From contig NC_052017.1 in NCBI RefSeq assembly GCF_015832195.1, positions 68,263,801 to 68,327,800 of the forward strand: a DNA stretch of 64,000 nt, given 5' to 3'. This DNA is from Motacilla alba alba (lineage: Eukaryota; Chordata; Aves; Passeriformes; Motacillidae). The notes beneath the pieces were generated by a model. That model was not told the origin of the DNA. It did not search any database and saw nothing but the letters and a program-made list of their open reading frames with translations. Of the stretch, positions 23,701 to 36,600 are shown one piece after another (position 1 is the first letter of the stretch; each line of letters begins with the position of its first letter). Both the position numbers and the translations under genes were made by a program.

Positions 23701-26700
23701 ATGTTTATAGAAATGCTTCCAAGTTCCTGTAAATGCCCCCACGTTTCACACATTTACCATGTGAAGCTGTTCTTGACCCCAAAGAAGATGCGACTGAATC
23801 ATTAAACCAAAATGAAAGGAGAAGAATATGGAGAATAGAAAGTGCGTGAATTGCGAGGACAGAACACAGTATAAAGTGGAACAAAAAGGGGAAGTTTCAA
23901 AGTAGTAAATATTAGAGAAAAATTTACACCAAATGAAGTGATTTTCTTCTGCCGTCATCCATATTTCAGTGAGGTTAAACTAAATGCAGTAGGACAATGT
24001 CTGGTGCAGCATGGATCTAAATTTTCATGATCTCAATGATATCAAACTCCTATTGATTCTTCAGAAGTAAGACTGGATTCATGTGTTGTAATCAGGCTAA
24101 GCAACAGGGCAGTATTTTCACAAAAGGAGCATCATTAGCAACAAAAATGGACCTGCAGACACAGCCAGACCCCTTCCAAGGTCAGCTGGACTGGCCTATC
24201 CTGCCCTCTTGTTCTGAGTTACTTCCTCCAGAAATATCTTGGGCTGGATATGAAAGTTGTTACCTGGGCCAACTGTCCCTGTTCCAGCTTTCCTGAGAGT
24301 TTCATCTCTCCTCTCTCAAATGTGATAGAGCTTCTCAATGCTTCTCAAATATGATAGAGCAGATTGTGGTCCTCAGCCTTTATTGAGGTCAAGCTCCCAG
24401 CGGTCCAGGCCATTTTCTCAAAACCAGTATTAGGCAGAAATGCCATATCTGCGTGCATGATCCTCTTTATCTCTGCTTCCACTTCTGACTGTGCATGTCT
24501 ACTAGACTATCGAGATTCTTGCACTTAATTTTCAGTTTTTGCTTTTTGTGTTGTTTTTTTCCCTTCTTTCTGAAGGGTGAGCACAAAATTAAGAGAGGAG
24601 GTAGTTCATCAGAAGAAAATAATTGTCCCTCTGTTAGTCCCTAGGGGAATCTTTTCGATACTCAGTACAACTGGAGACTTGCACTTATTTCTCTGTGAAT
24701 CCTGTCTCTTTTGGGGAACTTCCCCATTTAGGGGGAAATCCACATTCAGCCACAGCTGGGGGAGTCCCAGGCAGCTGGACAAGGGGTGAGAGGGGTGTAA
24801 AAGGCCTAGAAATTGCTTCAGAGAAATTAAGGCATCTCTGTAGCCAATCTTCGGTGCACACCAGTAGATGTAACTGAACTTGGAAGACCTGTAGACCTGT
24901 GAAACAAGATCGCATCTTGGTCCCACTGCCTGGAAATAACAACTTTGGAAAGCTGGTGAAAGCACATTGCAGAAAGTGATGGGAATTTTTGCCTCATAAA
25001 GCAGTGGGGAAAAGCTGAGTGAACATGTTGAGATTTCATCAGATGAAAGTAGAGGAAAGAAGCCTCTGATATTTGCAGAATTAAAAATAAAGCTTAGGTT
25101 TACTAGTAGGGATTTAGGAATTTCATGTACCAGATTGGGTCACAGACTGGTGAGACATTATGCAGGGAAGATATCTGTATCTGTACGTGGGTCAATACAC
25201 AGGCAGGTACAGTGTGACAGAAACCAGGCTCTGTAGCTCAGCTGCTTGTGAATATATCTAGAAATTATTTCCGAATTTTTTTCCAGGTTTGCTTATGACT
25301 TCAGATCACTGGGTCAAGTTAACTGTGGACATAATCCCCTGCTGTGTATAGGGTGAAAATTTATATAAAATTTTGCCTTCATTTAAACAATTTGTTCTGT
25401 GATAACAACTCAGAAAAAGAAGTAATTTTCAACCTATCCAAACCAAAGGAAGTTTTTCTATTTCTTTCACAGGGTCTTTAGACCAAAATGTAATTTTTGA
25501 GATGAACGATAATGGAAACGTTAGTGGTTTGAACTTACTATAGATGAAGGACTAGAAAAAGCACAGTGCTGTTTCTTTCCCATCTTACAAAAACTACAAG
25601 GTAGATGACAGCAGAAGATGTATTAAGAAATAATCAAATGTTGATAAAAATGTTCATCAATTTTGGATCCTGTAAGAACTTCCCTGAAAGATGAAAAGCA
25701 CAGGTTTCTTTTATTTTCCTTACCTTGGCACCTCCTTAAATCAGGTATGTCACTCAGCAGAGTGTAGTGTTACACTAAATATATCATGCCATACAGCATT
25801 TAATGAAAGCAAACTCATTAAATTCAGAAAAAATCTAAAAGTCAAATTACTTATGCTTCTGATGAAGTTTTCAGAATATGCAGAATTTCTATTTCCTTAA
25901 GCTATTTCTATCATTGCCACATTTTCCTAAATTTTTTACATATGTTTCTGTATAGTAAAGCGGTTACATGGTATATTTATAAATGTTCTTTAGTTGCCAA
26001 TTCACATTTTTATTTTCTGGCAATTTTAGGATATTCCTCTGTGACAGTTCTTTCCAATTACGCTGTTATAAAATTTCATTTATAGATCAAGAATCTTCAC
26101 TGTTTATATAAATCCCTGTATGCAAAAAGCTTTTATTTTTCTGCTTATGCAACAGCATTGTCTCTTCACTTGGCACTCATATCATATCCCAATAGTGGCA
26201 TATCTAGACATTGTCCTGCAATGCATTGGATGCTGATTTATAAAAAAAGGTATTCTAAAATAAATCTGCTCAGGTGTAAGTGTTAGGGAGCTCATCAGAG
26301 CTCTTAATTTGTACTGTATTTATTAATTGCTTATTGATTCCCAGAGTTTCCAGACTGAGCATACATGTTCTATGGAGTCATTATACTTGACTGTGGTGAA
26401 ATATGGGATGCATCTGCTCTAGCAAGTAAATAAGATTAAACTAAATAACTTGATACACAGTTATTTGCAAAGTGCCTAGAGTACTTTAGAAGTAAATTTT
26501 ATTTGGAAAATGTGTAATTTACAGAAGGATTATAGTATTTAGGAACTCTATACAAAACCATACAATAATACAAGGACAAGACGTAATTAATTTGCATATA
26601 TTTCTATAAAAATATTATTTTTATTTAGGTACCATAATCCCCTTTGCTGTCAAGGTGGTTCTTTCATCTTGGAGCTTATAATCTAAGAGTAACCCAAAAG

Positions 26701-29700
26701 CATAACAGTGGAACACAGTCTGGTAAGGAAGATGGAACTTAATTTTTCCCTGTTAGCATAATTGGGACTCACATGTGTTGTAATGGAGCGTTTTACAGGG
26801 AAACATGAAGGCACACATCAGCAAGATAAAAGAAAAAAGCAAAGGTGTAGATCTCAAAATGTGACAGGTGTAACAAGATATTTGAAAGGACCTCTACTAC
26901 TCAGCATTTCAATAGGAAACATGCAGTCACTAGATGAGGGTCTAGACTGTGATGTGTCCTACAAACAGAAAACTGGTTGGGTTAAATCTCACATGATTTA
27001 AAAAAGCAAGTATAAGAGGTGTCTCAAAAAAATGAGATGAAATAAAATATCTTACTGTAGCAAGTTTGTCTTTGCTAAAACACTTGTGAGGTGCAAGACT
27101 ATGTTGTCAAAGCCAGGAAAAGCAATTATTGGGGGAGAGCAATTAACCATATTAAGCTTCCACTGATGATTATATAGTCAGAGTGAGCTGTTGGGAAAGA
27201 TAGGCTGAGTTGTTAGCCTGGCTAAAATGATTCATGGCTAGAGTGGAAATGTGGATCTGTAAGTGATGAGTATGAAGCTGTTAAGTGAACCAGGGAAGTG
27301 ATTATTCAGAGGTAAGGGGCAGGAGAAGAGAAGGAAACCAAACCCAGGGTTTGATAGAACACCCCATCCTCCTTGCAGTGCTGAGGTGAAATGAAGATAC
27401 CTCCAAAGAGCTTTGTGAGCTGTTATAGAGGGTGGAGGAGAATCAGGAGAGAATGGAGACCCTGAAGCCAATGAGTGTGAAATTTTCAGAAATTATGTGG
27501 TTGTGCCAAGAACAATCAGCAGACCAAGAACTGGAAACCTGCAGTGCTAGAACTGTAAACTGCAGGTAAGAAGCCACTAGAGACTATGATGAAAACAGTT
27601 TAGTTGAACTCAATTGACAGGAACTGAACTGGTGGAGGCCTGAGATGTAATTAAAAAAGCCAGCTCTAGACAGTGTGCTTACAGGAGCCATGTGCAACAT
27701 ACCTGGAGTATCCAAAATCATGGGTTAGGTGCATTTGCTAAGTAGAGACCATGTTACAAAATAATTCTAAAATAAAGTTCTTCCATGTTTCAAGTATCAA
27801 GCCTGCAAGAAATAGCTCTAGTAAGTTCAGGGAGAACACTGGTAGTGCAGGATGAATTACTTGAAAGAAATGAAAATGTGGTAAGGAAGAAAAACTGAGT
27901 AGATTATTTGGAAAAAAACAAACTCCACCCAGCATGAAAACCTCACCAATGCAATGTAAACTAATCAAAACAAACCCAAAGTAATAATGGTACCTAGTGA
28001 AAAAAAGGGGAAAATAACACAGCTGTTGGAAAGTAACAACTAGAAATAATTTATGGAGTTCAGAAAAAAATACATTTTTAAAATCAACAGGAAAAGCTTT
28101 GTTTCCATTGCACTGATTTCAAGGAGAAAAATATGCTGCTCACATTTCTGTCAATATCCTGTATGTGAATATTGGCAATGTGTATGTGAATTTTAGGCAT
28201 TTTGCCTTATTGATAAAAATTGTATTTATCTGCTTCCTAATGAATCTTATTCCAACAGAAATGAGAGCAAAAAGTCTGTAGAAGTAGCAGAATTAAGAAT
28301 AGAATATAATCAAGGTTATTTTTGTTGGGAGGAGAAACAGGCAGACAAGAAAAGCTTGTCTGCAAAAGAGACCAGGAGCTGGAATAGGAAAGGATCATGA
28401 TGGCAAGACAAGATGTTAAATGAGGAAAGCAGATAAAAAATTAATACTTGTGAGGTGAGAAGAAGGAGAAAGCCAAAGAAAAGGCATGAGCACTTGAAGG
28501 CAAGCTAAAGCGAGGAGGAAAATCACAGTGTATTTAACCAGTTATCACTGGAAAGAAACTGATGACTTCTGGTATGATTTAGTACATCTTCTATGATATC
28601 CTAAAAGTTCTCAGCCAGAAAAGAGACCTATTAAATTACACACTAAATAGCTGTAAGGACTCATTTTAATAGTTTTTCCTGCTGGGCCTTTTTTGTGTGA
28701 AATAAATTTCTTATCCCAAGTATGTTCTTTCTGATCACAAGTTCCAGCTCTAACTAACATTTGCCTTTTTCTTTTATTAACTTTTTTTTTTTTTTTCCAT
28801 GCGAGAAAGATGGTTAAAAGCATTTGCTTTGTTCTGGATTATTTGTTTACTCTTCAACTCTCACTTTATGAACCTACACTCTTGTATTAGAAGGTTCTTC
28901 TGCTGACCACAACTGAATGAGTGGTATTTCTCATAGGGAGAGATAGGGAAACTACCTTTCATCTTTTATTTCCAAAATGGTATCAAGAAGCTGTATTCTC
29001 TATGGTTCAGTTTTCTTCAGTCCTGTTAATTCTGTCTTCATTGCCTGTGATGGAAGATCAATTTTTTATCTTCCTTATTCAGACTAAAAGTCTTCTGGAA
29101 ATCACCAGATTTGTTTGATTGTGGTCTGTATCTCAGACACAGAGGTAATATTTTAGGGCTAGCTTCACAATAGAAGGCTAAAGGGATAGATCTGAATGGT
29201 GAAATGAAACTTGGGAGTACTTGGAACATCGCAAGACAGCAAACCGTAATAAAATATTTTAGGTTCTAATTGGAATGCACCCAAAACTAGCAAAATGTTT
29301 CAGTCAGGAGAAAAGGGTGAGAAAGGCTTTGGGAAGTTCCTGCAAAAGCTGAGATTTGATTAAAGCTAATCTTGAAGTTCCCCCACCCACATATGTCACC
29401 TGATATTCAAAAATACTCTCAGAAAACAGAAACTACATGGAAGATTTTAGTTTCAGCTGCATTTCCTAGCCTAACTTACAGGACCAAGATGAAATTACAG
29501 AAGTTACTCTCACTGATTTTCTTAGAAAGTGGAATCTCTTCTTAAAGGCTGCAGCATAGGAAAAGATGCATTTCTTAAAGGGCTGCCCTTTAAAAGCTGA
29601 AGCAGTACAACCTGATGGTGGTGTTTTGTTGTTTGGAGTGATTTTGGGGGCTTTTTTTTTAATCTCTTCACTTATTCAAAAGAGTGAATATCCAGTTATT

Positions 29701-30700
29701 CCTTGGAAACATATTTTAAAATATATTCCTTGCTGGAAAGAGGTTAAAATTGTCATACCCAGAAGAAGGTTAAGAGGGTGGAAACAGTGTTATCCCCATT
29801 TTTCTGAGGTGCAGCTTTAGCTTTAGGTTATGTTTACCCTTTAGTCTTCAATAGGTAAACAGATACCAAAGGTAGGTTAAAATAAAGAACTCTGCTTTCA
29901 AAATGTGAATTAGATGTCTCAAAGTCTTCATGTATTTCAACTGAAGCACTGCTAATTCATATGAAGCTCTGCACTGTGGACTTACTGAAATGCAGGAAAC
30001 AACACCAAGTGTTATGAATCTTAAATTCACTATCTTTGCAACCACCCTTCCTGTCATCCAATAGTAAAGATACGACATGAGAACTAGAAGGAGAGCTAAG
30101 ACCATGGTGTTCATCTTAATTTCAGTTTTCAGAAATTACCTTTTTCAAAATTGTCTGATTAAGACAATTAAAAGATTAAGTCTTTTAATAAAAGAAAAAA
30201 CAAATGGAAAGCAGAAAAAAAAATCTGTGAAACTGTAGAATATCTCAAGTGAGTCATCAAAAAGTGCAGAAAAAAACCAACCAAATAACTCCCACAAAAT
30301 GATGTACAGAAGTAGATGTAATACTAATATAAAGCTCACATCTCTGGAACCCTATCTTGGGCCCTTCATTACTGAAAGGGAGGGATGAGTGTAAGAGATT
30401 TGATGTAAAAAGGAACGACAATGTTTAGATACGGTCGAATTTGTAGCTTCAAAAAGCTGGATAAGAAAAAGATGGTACCTAACATTGAGACTAAACTTGA
30501 AGGATTTTGGAAGAAAGGCTTGAAGTTCTGTCTGTGTTTTCTTTAAACTGATGGCTAGACACCATGTGAAAACACTGAAGCAGGGTATTTATTAGGGAAA
30601 AACAATTGTGAAAGGCCAAGGCTAGCAGGGGAGAACTACAATAGCTGCATTTTTGTGTGAGATCTCCCATAGCAGTGGGTGGTACATGGGAAAAAGAAGC
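11706..30700. other. Long AT-rich gene-free interval
   Basis: About 19 kb were scanned on both strands. No coding exon, RNA gene or CpG island was supported, and all open frames are short and unlike known proteins. Simple sequence includes (CTTC)n at about 17270-17288 and T runs near 19941 and 28780. A weak MIR-like block (TTATCCCCATTTTTCTGAGG) is near 29788. Conserved non-coding elements or long non-coding RNA exons cannot be excluded from a single sequence. Confidence 0.5.
24311..24360. repeat. Small tandem duplication
   Basis: TCTCAAATGTGATAGAGC recurs as TCTCAAATATGATAGAGC about 29 bases later, with a partial third CTTCTCAAT between them. Confidence 0.75.
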
Positions 30701-30890
30701 AGAATCATTGAGTCCAAGACTTACTTGAAGTTGGAAGGAATCTCTGGAGGTCACGTAGTCCAAGCTCCTGCTCAAACCAGGGAGCATGTCACAGATAGAT
30801 CAGGTTGCTCAGGCCTTGCCCAGTTAGATTTTGGCTGCACACAATCTCTCTGGGCACCTGTTTGAGTGCTTAACCACCCTCCCTATGACC
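30701..30890 (-). mobile_element. CR1 LINE 3' fragment
   Basis: The plus strand shows the antisense CR1 pattern: AGAATCATTGAGTCC, GTTGGAAGGAATCTCTGGAG, CTGCTCAAACCAGGGAGCA, GATCAGGTTGCTCAGG and CTCTCTGGGCACCTGTTTGA, in the standard order. About 190 bases are recognisable. The 3' end is at 30701 and the 5' side is truncated. Confidence 0.9.
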
Positions 30891-33800
30891 AGGCATGAAA
30901 CTCTAGAAGACTGTGTAGGATGTTGGATAATGGTACAATCATTAATTTTAAAAGGATGATTTCAGCATTAGGACAAAGTGCCAGAAGTTGTCGGTGAATG
31001 AAGTTTCAGAAATGGCAGGTCAAAAGCAATTTTGTACAAGTCCTTGAAGTATGGCACCAAAAGAGTTGAGACTTTTAGAAAAGGCTCCTATGAGCACTAG
31101 GAATAAGAAAAGTTAAATTTTATTTTAATTGGTAGACAGATAGTTAATTCTTACGTGATTTTGCAGATGTTCTTGCTTTCAATGGTTGACCTGTCCACAT
31201 TTCTAAACCAGGTTTTTGTCCCCATTTGTCTGATATGTTCATAGTCAGATACTTTTCCCAATGTTTAAAATATTCTGGGGAAGCAGAGACAGAATTAAAA
31301 AGAAAGATTTAATTAGCCAAATGCTTTCAGGAGCAGGTCTTCTTTTGGAGGTTCTTTTTGGCCCAATACAAGATGAAATGCTTTATAGTGCACAGCCATC
31401 ACCCAAACTCAAGGTCAATAAAAATACTGTTGATTTGTTGAAAGCAGAGTTAGGCTGACACTTTGCGGTTTTGATGTTTTAGATGACAATTGAAACCACT
31501 CAAAATATTAACTGTGATGGAAAAAATGCATAAGTAACAAAATTTGAGACTGAGAGTTACATTGCACAGCTAGTAAGGCCATGTACTTGTATAGGTGCTA
31601 GATCAGCTCAGTTTTCTCACCTCCATGTCACAGGCACTGTGACAGCCAAGGCAAGGCAGAACTATTGTATTATAAAAAGAGTGTCTCAGGGGGCCACAAA
31701 ATAATGGAACAATAGCTTCAATGTCATAGGCACACAACAAGCAAGCAAAGCATGTATCAGGCCTACAAGTAAACAGCATCCTGGATGTTTTTTCAACTGC
31801 TGAGTAAAATTTCAGGTCCTAGGGAGGGACATGCACCTTGTCTAAGTTTAGATTACCTGCTGGAGTGTACATTAGCTCCTCACAAGGCTGTGCATCTAGG
31901 CTTCATTGCCAATGTGCCAGTGAGTGTGATTGTGAGGTGAGACTCCAGTCAAGCTGATGTTTGGATGCAGCTAAGGCTGCATCCTGGTCTCAGGAACTGG
32001 ATAGTTTTCTTCTGTTTCTTAATCTTGAAGTAGCTTCAAAGCCTGTCTTTCATTTTCAAGAAGTGTAGTGCTTCTGATTTTGCTGCTGCCCCATGCAGCT
32101 GTCACCATTTCTCCTGCATTTTTGCTGAAATAGCAACCTTCTCGCTGGTCAGCCACCAAACGAACATCACAAGAGGATCACTGAAGGCTCACTAAAAAGA
32201 GATCTGTGTTTAAAGCCAAGAAGAGCCAAAGGCCACTTTAAATATGACACTCTTCTGAAGTCACCATGGAAGAATTCCACCTTCTGTAGGAGCAGCTGTC
32301 ATCATCACTTGTGCTGAAGAAGGGATTTTCCCCTGATTTTACCTCTGTGCAGCTAGGTGACTAACTAAAGGAGGTGATACTTGATTCAGTTCTGCATGAA
32401 AAAGTTCAGGCTTTGGAAGCAAGGACTTTAATGCCTTGACTCAATGTACACAGGAGCACTCCCTTTGTGTCACATTTTATTTCGGCCGCTCTGAAAGTGG
32501 TGGGTTTGCATAGAATCTATTAAGGGACATAATATAATACTCTGAAGAAAAGTTTCAAGAAGGAAAGAAGCCATCACAAACTTTAGAGATCTGGCTGAAT
32601 TTATGCTATCAGACTGCAGAAACAAGGTACTCTTTCTTCCACATAGGCAGAAAACCTGTGTACAAAATACAAAAGCTGTTGTATTGAGTGATGATTCATT
32701 ACTGCAACAGAAATTGACATGCAAACAAATTTACACTTTCTCATTTCACATGGGCAGAGGAAAATAGCTTCTTAATTTTAAAAATTAGCATCAAGACTTT
32801 CAGTAGATAATCAAGTATGCATTGAAGGTGCCAGACTGCCAAGTGCACCAGAAGGTGCACAGAGACTGAAATCCTGCCTGTAACCACAGAAAGGCTCACA
32901 AAGGCAGTAGCAGTGTAGACTTCCCAAACACAGACATACAGCAATCTTGTTCTAAGGGTATAATTCCTTCCATCTCTCCCTCCCTCCTTCCCTAGTACTA
33001 GAAATGGCTGAGTGATCTCTTCTACGTCAGCAATTTGTTGGAAACCTTTCAGACTTAGGGGCAAGTGATACAGCTCTGCTGATTTCAGTCAGTGTTGCAC
33101 TTGATGGACTGGAGCTGGCTGATTGTCACCTTTTGGTTTCCAAGAGAACCTAAACTACATTGGCAGTTTTTGAACACACAGTCATACAATAGTTTGATTT
33201 GACTCAATAAAATCAACCCTTTTTATGAACATTATATTTTGAATTCCTTTTACAGTCAGAGAGGCACTGAGTATGCAGCATGGGCAGCATGTCATAGCTC
33301 CTGTTCCTCAACAGTTGGTGCTTTGCCCTGTTCTATTTCCTGATGAACTGCGCAAAAAATTATTTCCTGTCATTTGTGCTCTAAAATTATACCCACTGTT
33401 GGAATGAATAAATCAAAAGAGGTCTGCTTGTTTCAGAGAGCATCCTGATGCTCCATAGGCTGTCCACCAAAATGTCAAATGGAAACACTTCAGTCAGATC
33501 ACTCCCACGGGTGTCAGGTGCGTGTAAGTGGAGGAGGCTTCAGCAAGGACGGGACAGAACAGGCAGGGAGTGGAACAGCTGTTATCTTTTGTGAGAACAC
33601 TTTTTCCCTTGAACTTCTTGAGACTGGTGTTTCAACTAGAGATGTTGCCATACCGCTTCAACCATAAGATATTGCCACCCGGACTAGCATCAGCTCTGCT
33701 GCTCAGCTGAGACCTGTATCACATATAACAGAGATATAGTCTTGGGACAATCAGACCAGCAACTATTTACCCCAAGGAACATGTAGCTTTCATTTTCCAC

Positions 33801-36299
33801 CAGCCCTCCCCCTTCCTACATCCTTTCTCCTCAATACAACAACACACAAAGAGACATGGAGAAAAGTTAACTTGCTTATCTTTCTCATGTTGCTTTCTGT
33901 TTCCTATATTGAAGGATACAACATATTTGATTGGTGACCCCAAGGTGTGGAATGAAGGTGAATCTAGTGAAGATGTTTGGATTCATACATTGTATTTGTA
34001 AACTTCTTCAGGTTTGGAAAAGCTGTGGGGTTTTTTTATATGCCCAGGCATATTTTCTGGGCACCGAATCTCTGGAAACACTTCCAGGAAAAGGGATCTT
34101 GTAGTCCACCTGCCTGAGGTAATTTTTCAAAGCAGTTTTATTCTAGCAGCTTTTGACTCCATTATTTCTTTCCTACTGTGATATTTTATGCTCAACTCTG
34201 CAGAAAACCTGATGCCATTAAGCCAGAGCCACCTCATTGTTCTGCGGTGCTTCCAATTTGCATGGAAAATTATTCATGTTAATAACTCCCCATTGTTCAT
34301 GTCTTATCTTCCTAAGTCATGTCAGAGAGCTACACAATGCAAGCCCTGCTATCATAAGGTTTCTGTACACTTAAAGGCATGAAGCCATTTGCCTTCAGTG
34401 AATTCAAATGAATTAAAGGTTTTAGGGACTTATGTAAAATCAGACAGAATTGTTAAGATTTTCTTAATTTCTCCTCAGGTCACATTATCCACCTCTGCCT
34501 CTGCTAGCAGTCTTTGACCCAAATACTCCTGCCTGTGCTACTGCTGAGCCTTGTGTTCCAGAGGGAGGCCACCTGTCGTTCTGCGGCAATGGGAGGTGTT
34601 CAGCCCACAGTGCAAGGGAATGGTGCTTTCTCAGCTGTCATCAAGTTAAGGTGTTGATTACAGATGTCACTTGAATTCAGCAAACAATATTTGGCCTACC
34701 CTTTCATTCACTGCGAAGGAGTTTGCCTGTTTCTACAAACCATAAGCATAACTGCTGGTCAAGTGAAGTTAACAAGGCTTTTAGGTTTATTGCACTTTTC
34801 TCCCATTAGCACACATGCTCTAGATAAAAAATAGTGGGTTTTAGCAGTTAGGTTCATAAGCATGTTTTTTTAATCTTCAAAAATTGCTGACGTGCTCATA
34901 TTACAATAAAAAAGTGAATATTTGACGGGCATAATCCAAACTACAGAACTAGCCTGATATAAGAAGCAGTGCCTTGGACATAATCACAGAAAACTCTAAA
35001 ATTATTTTAGACTATAGGGGAGTGCTTTAAAAACATCAAAGCATCTTTTCAGTTGCTGTTTAAAACCACTCTTGTTTCTCAGTTTTTAAGCACTATCACT
35101 CAGCACTGGTTTTGCTTCCTAATGTTGATTTACTTTGAGGTGAGCTTTTGTTTCGCAAACTTTGTGAAACACACCTGTTTAAACCCTTTGGCAATATGGA
35201 GCAAATCTGAAAATGGCTCAGTATCTATTATTTCATAACTGAAACCCAGTCAGGTTTCTTTTGTATTTTAGTATAATATTGTAAGCCACACAGGAAACCT
35301 ACCTTCATTTCTATAGTGACTTATTGTAGAATATTGTTCAGATATTATCAACCATATGATATATTAAAATTACTCAGTGTTGGCACCACTCCTAAATACA
35401 AGCCCATGTACATGCATTATAGCTCTATTCGGATATTAAGTTTCATTTTCTGACAGATGACAAATAAAGTCACCATCAAAGCAGGTGGAATAATAATCAA
35501 ATGAAAAAAGACACTGTGAAATTTCCTGAAACGTCTTCTTTCACTATTTACAAAAAGATAGGTCAAGTGTATCTTGTATGACAAATGGTGCTCCTTTTCC
35601 TACTGAAATCAGTGACTAAGCTACTCTGACTTCACTGGCAGCATAAGCTGTTCCTGCCAGGCAGTAAAAATGCAAACCCTGGCTGTGTCTTCATGGACTT
35701 CAGTATAAACTTGCATTAACCCCACCCAAGTCTAACTGGAGTTTGAGTATGGCATTCCCTTCCAGTGGGTTTGACTCCTTCTGAACAGAGTACAATTGTT
35801 CACTATGAAGACACAAAAGTATTCTTGCTTACAAAACTGGGTTCAAAGAAATTAGTAAATGAAAAAAAACCACCTTTGTAATTCTACTAATAAGCTGAAC
35901 ATTCAGCCCATGTTATCAGCATTGCCAGATGGATTCAGTGGAAATATGCTGCCTTTTCACAAGTAGTGCTCTGGAAGACTACACCATTTTCTCAGGTTAA
36001 GGGGAAGTTTAAATATAAGAAGACTGAAACCTTTCTGGTCCCAAAGGCAAATACATATTCTTGCTTTCCAGCACTCCAATTTCCCCCAGCATTTGTGTAA
36101 TAGCATTTTTCAGAAATTTTTTTCAGAGGATTCCCCAAACCTCAGAAGGCTCATTAAAAAGCCTTCATTTGAAGGAAGATCATTTTGTGAATTAGTAATG
36201 GATTAGAGGATGAAAAATAAAGGTGGGAGCTTCTGATCATCAGTTAAAGGAATTTTCAAAAAGGCAAGCACAGGAGATCAAGACAGATCCTGCATTGTC
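30891..36299. other. AT-rich gene-free interval
   Basis: No coding exon, RNA gene or clear repeat was recognised. The longest open frame (107 codons at 32741-33064, minus) has no recognisable similarity. Confidence 0.5.
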
Positions 36300-36600
36300 C
36301 AACACATCCACAAATGGGCTGGAAAAAGATGGTGGATAGCCAAAGTGGCTAATGATACAAAGCTGTTTCCAACAGTCAAAACTGAAATCTGCCTGAGAAA
36401 GTAACACAGGGATCTCACATTATCAACTGACTGGGTAGTAAAATGGCACAAAAATACAATGCTGATAAATACAAAAGAGTGCATATGAGAAAAATACAGC
36501 CCTAATAAATGCAGCTCAATTAACTGCTTCTGAATAATCAGTTGTCACTCAAGAAAGAGCTCTTGCAGTCACAGTAAATGTCACCACAAAAACACCAGCT
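36300..36600 (+). mobile_element. Old CR1 LINE ORF2 fragment
   Basis: Degenerate CR1 ORF2 sequence runs in order: GCTAATGATACAAAGCTG (the A-D-D-T-K-L region), ATGGCACAAAAATACAATGC then GATAAATAC (a WQMKFNVDKCK-like stretch), GTGCATATGAGAAAAATA (like VMHMGKN), and CAAGAAAGAGCTCTTGCAGT (like QERDLGV). Stops and frameshifts abound. Divergence is clearly higher than in the fragments at 6654 and 63022, so it is an older copy. Confidence 0.75.

Noticed and set aside
25227..25300. tRNA-like start (GGCTCTGTAGCTCAGCTGC)
   Set aside because: It resembles a tRNA A box, but no GTTCRANNC B box or matching acceptor stem follows, so it is a chance match.
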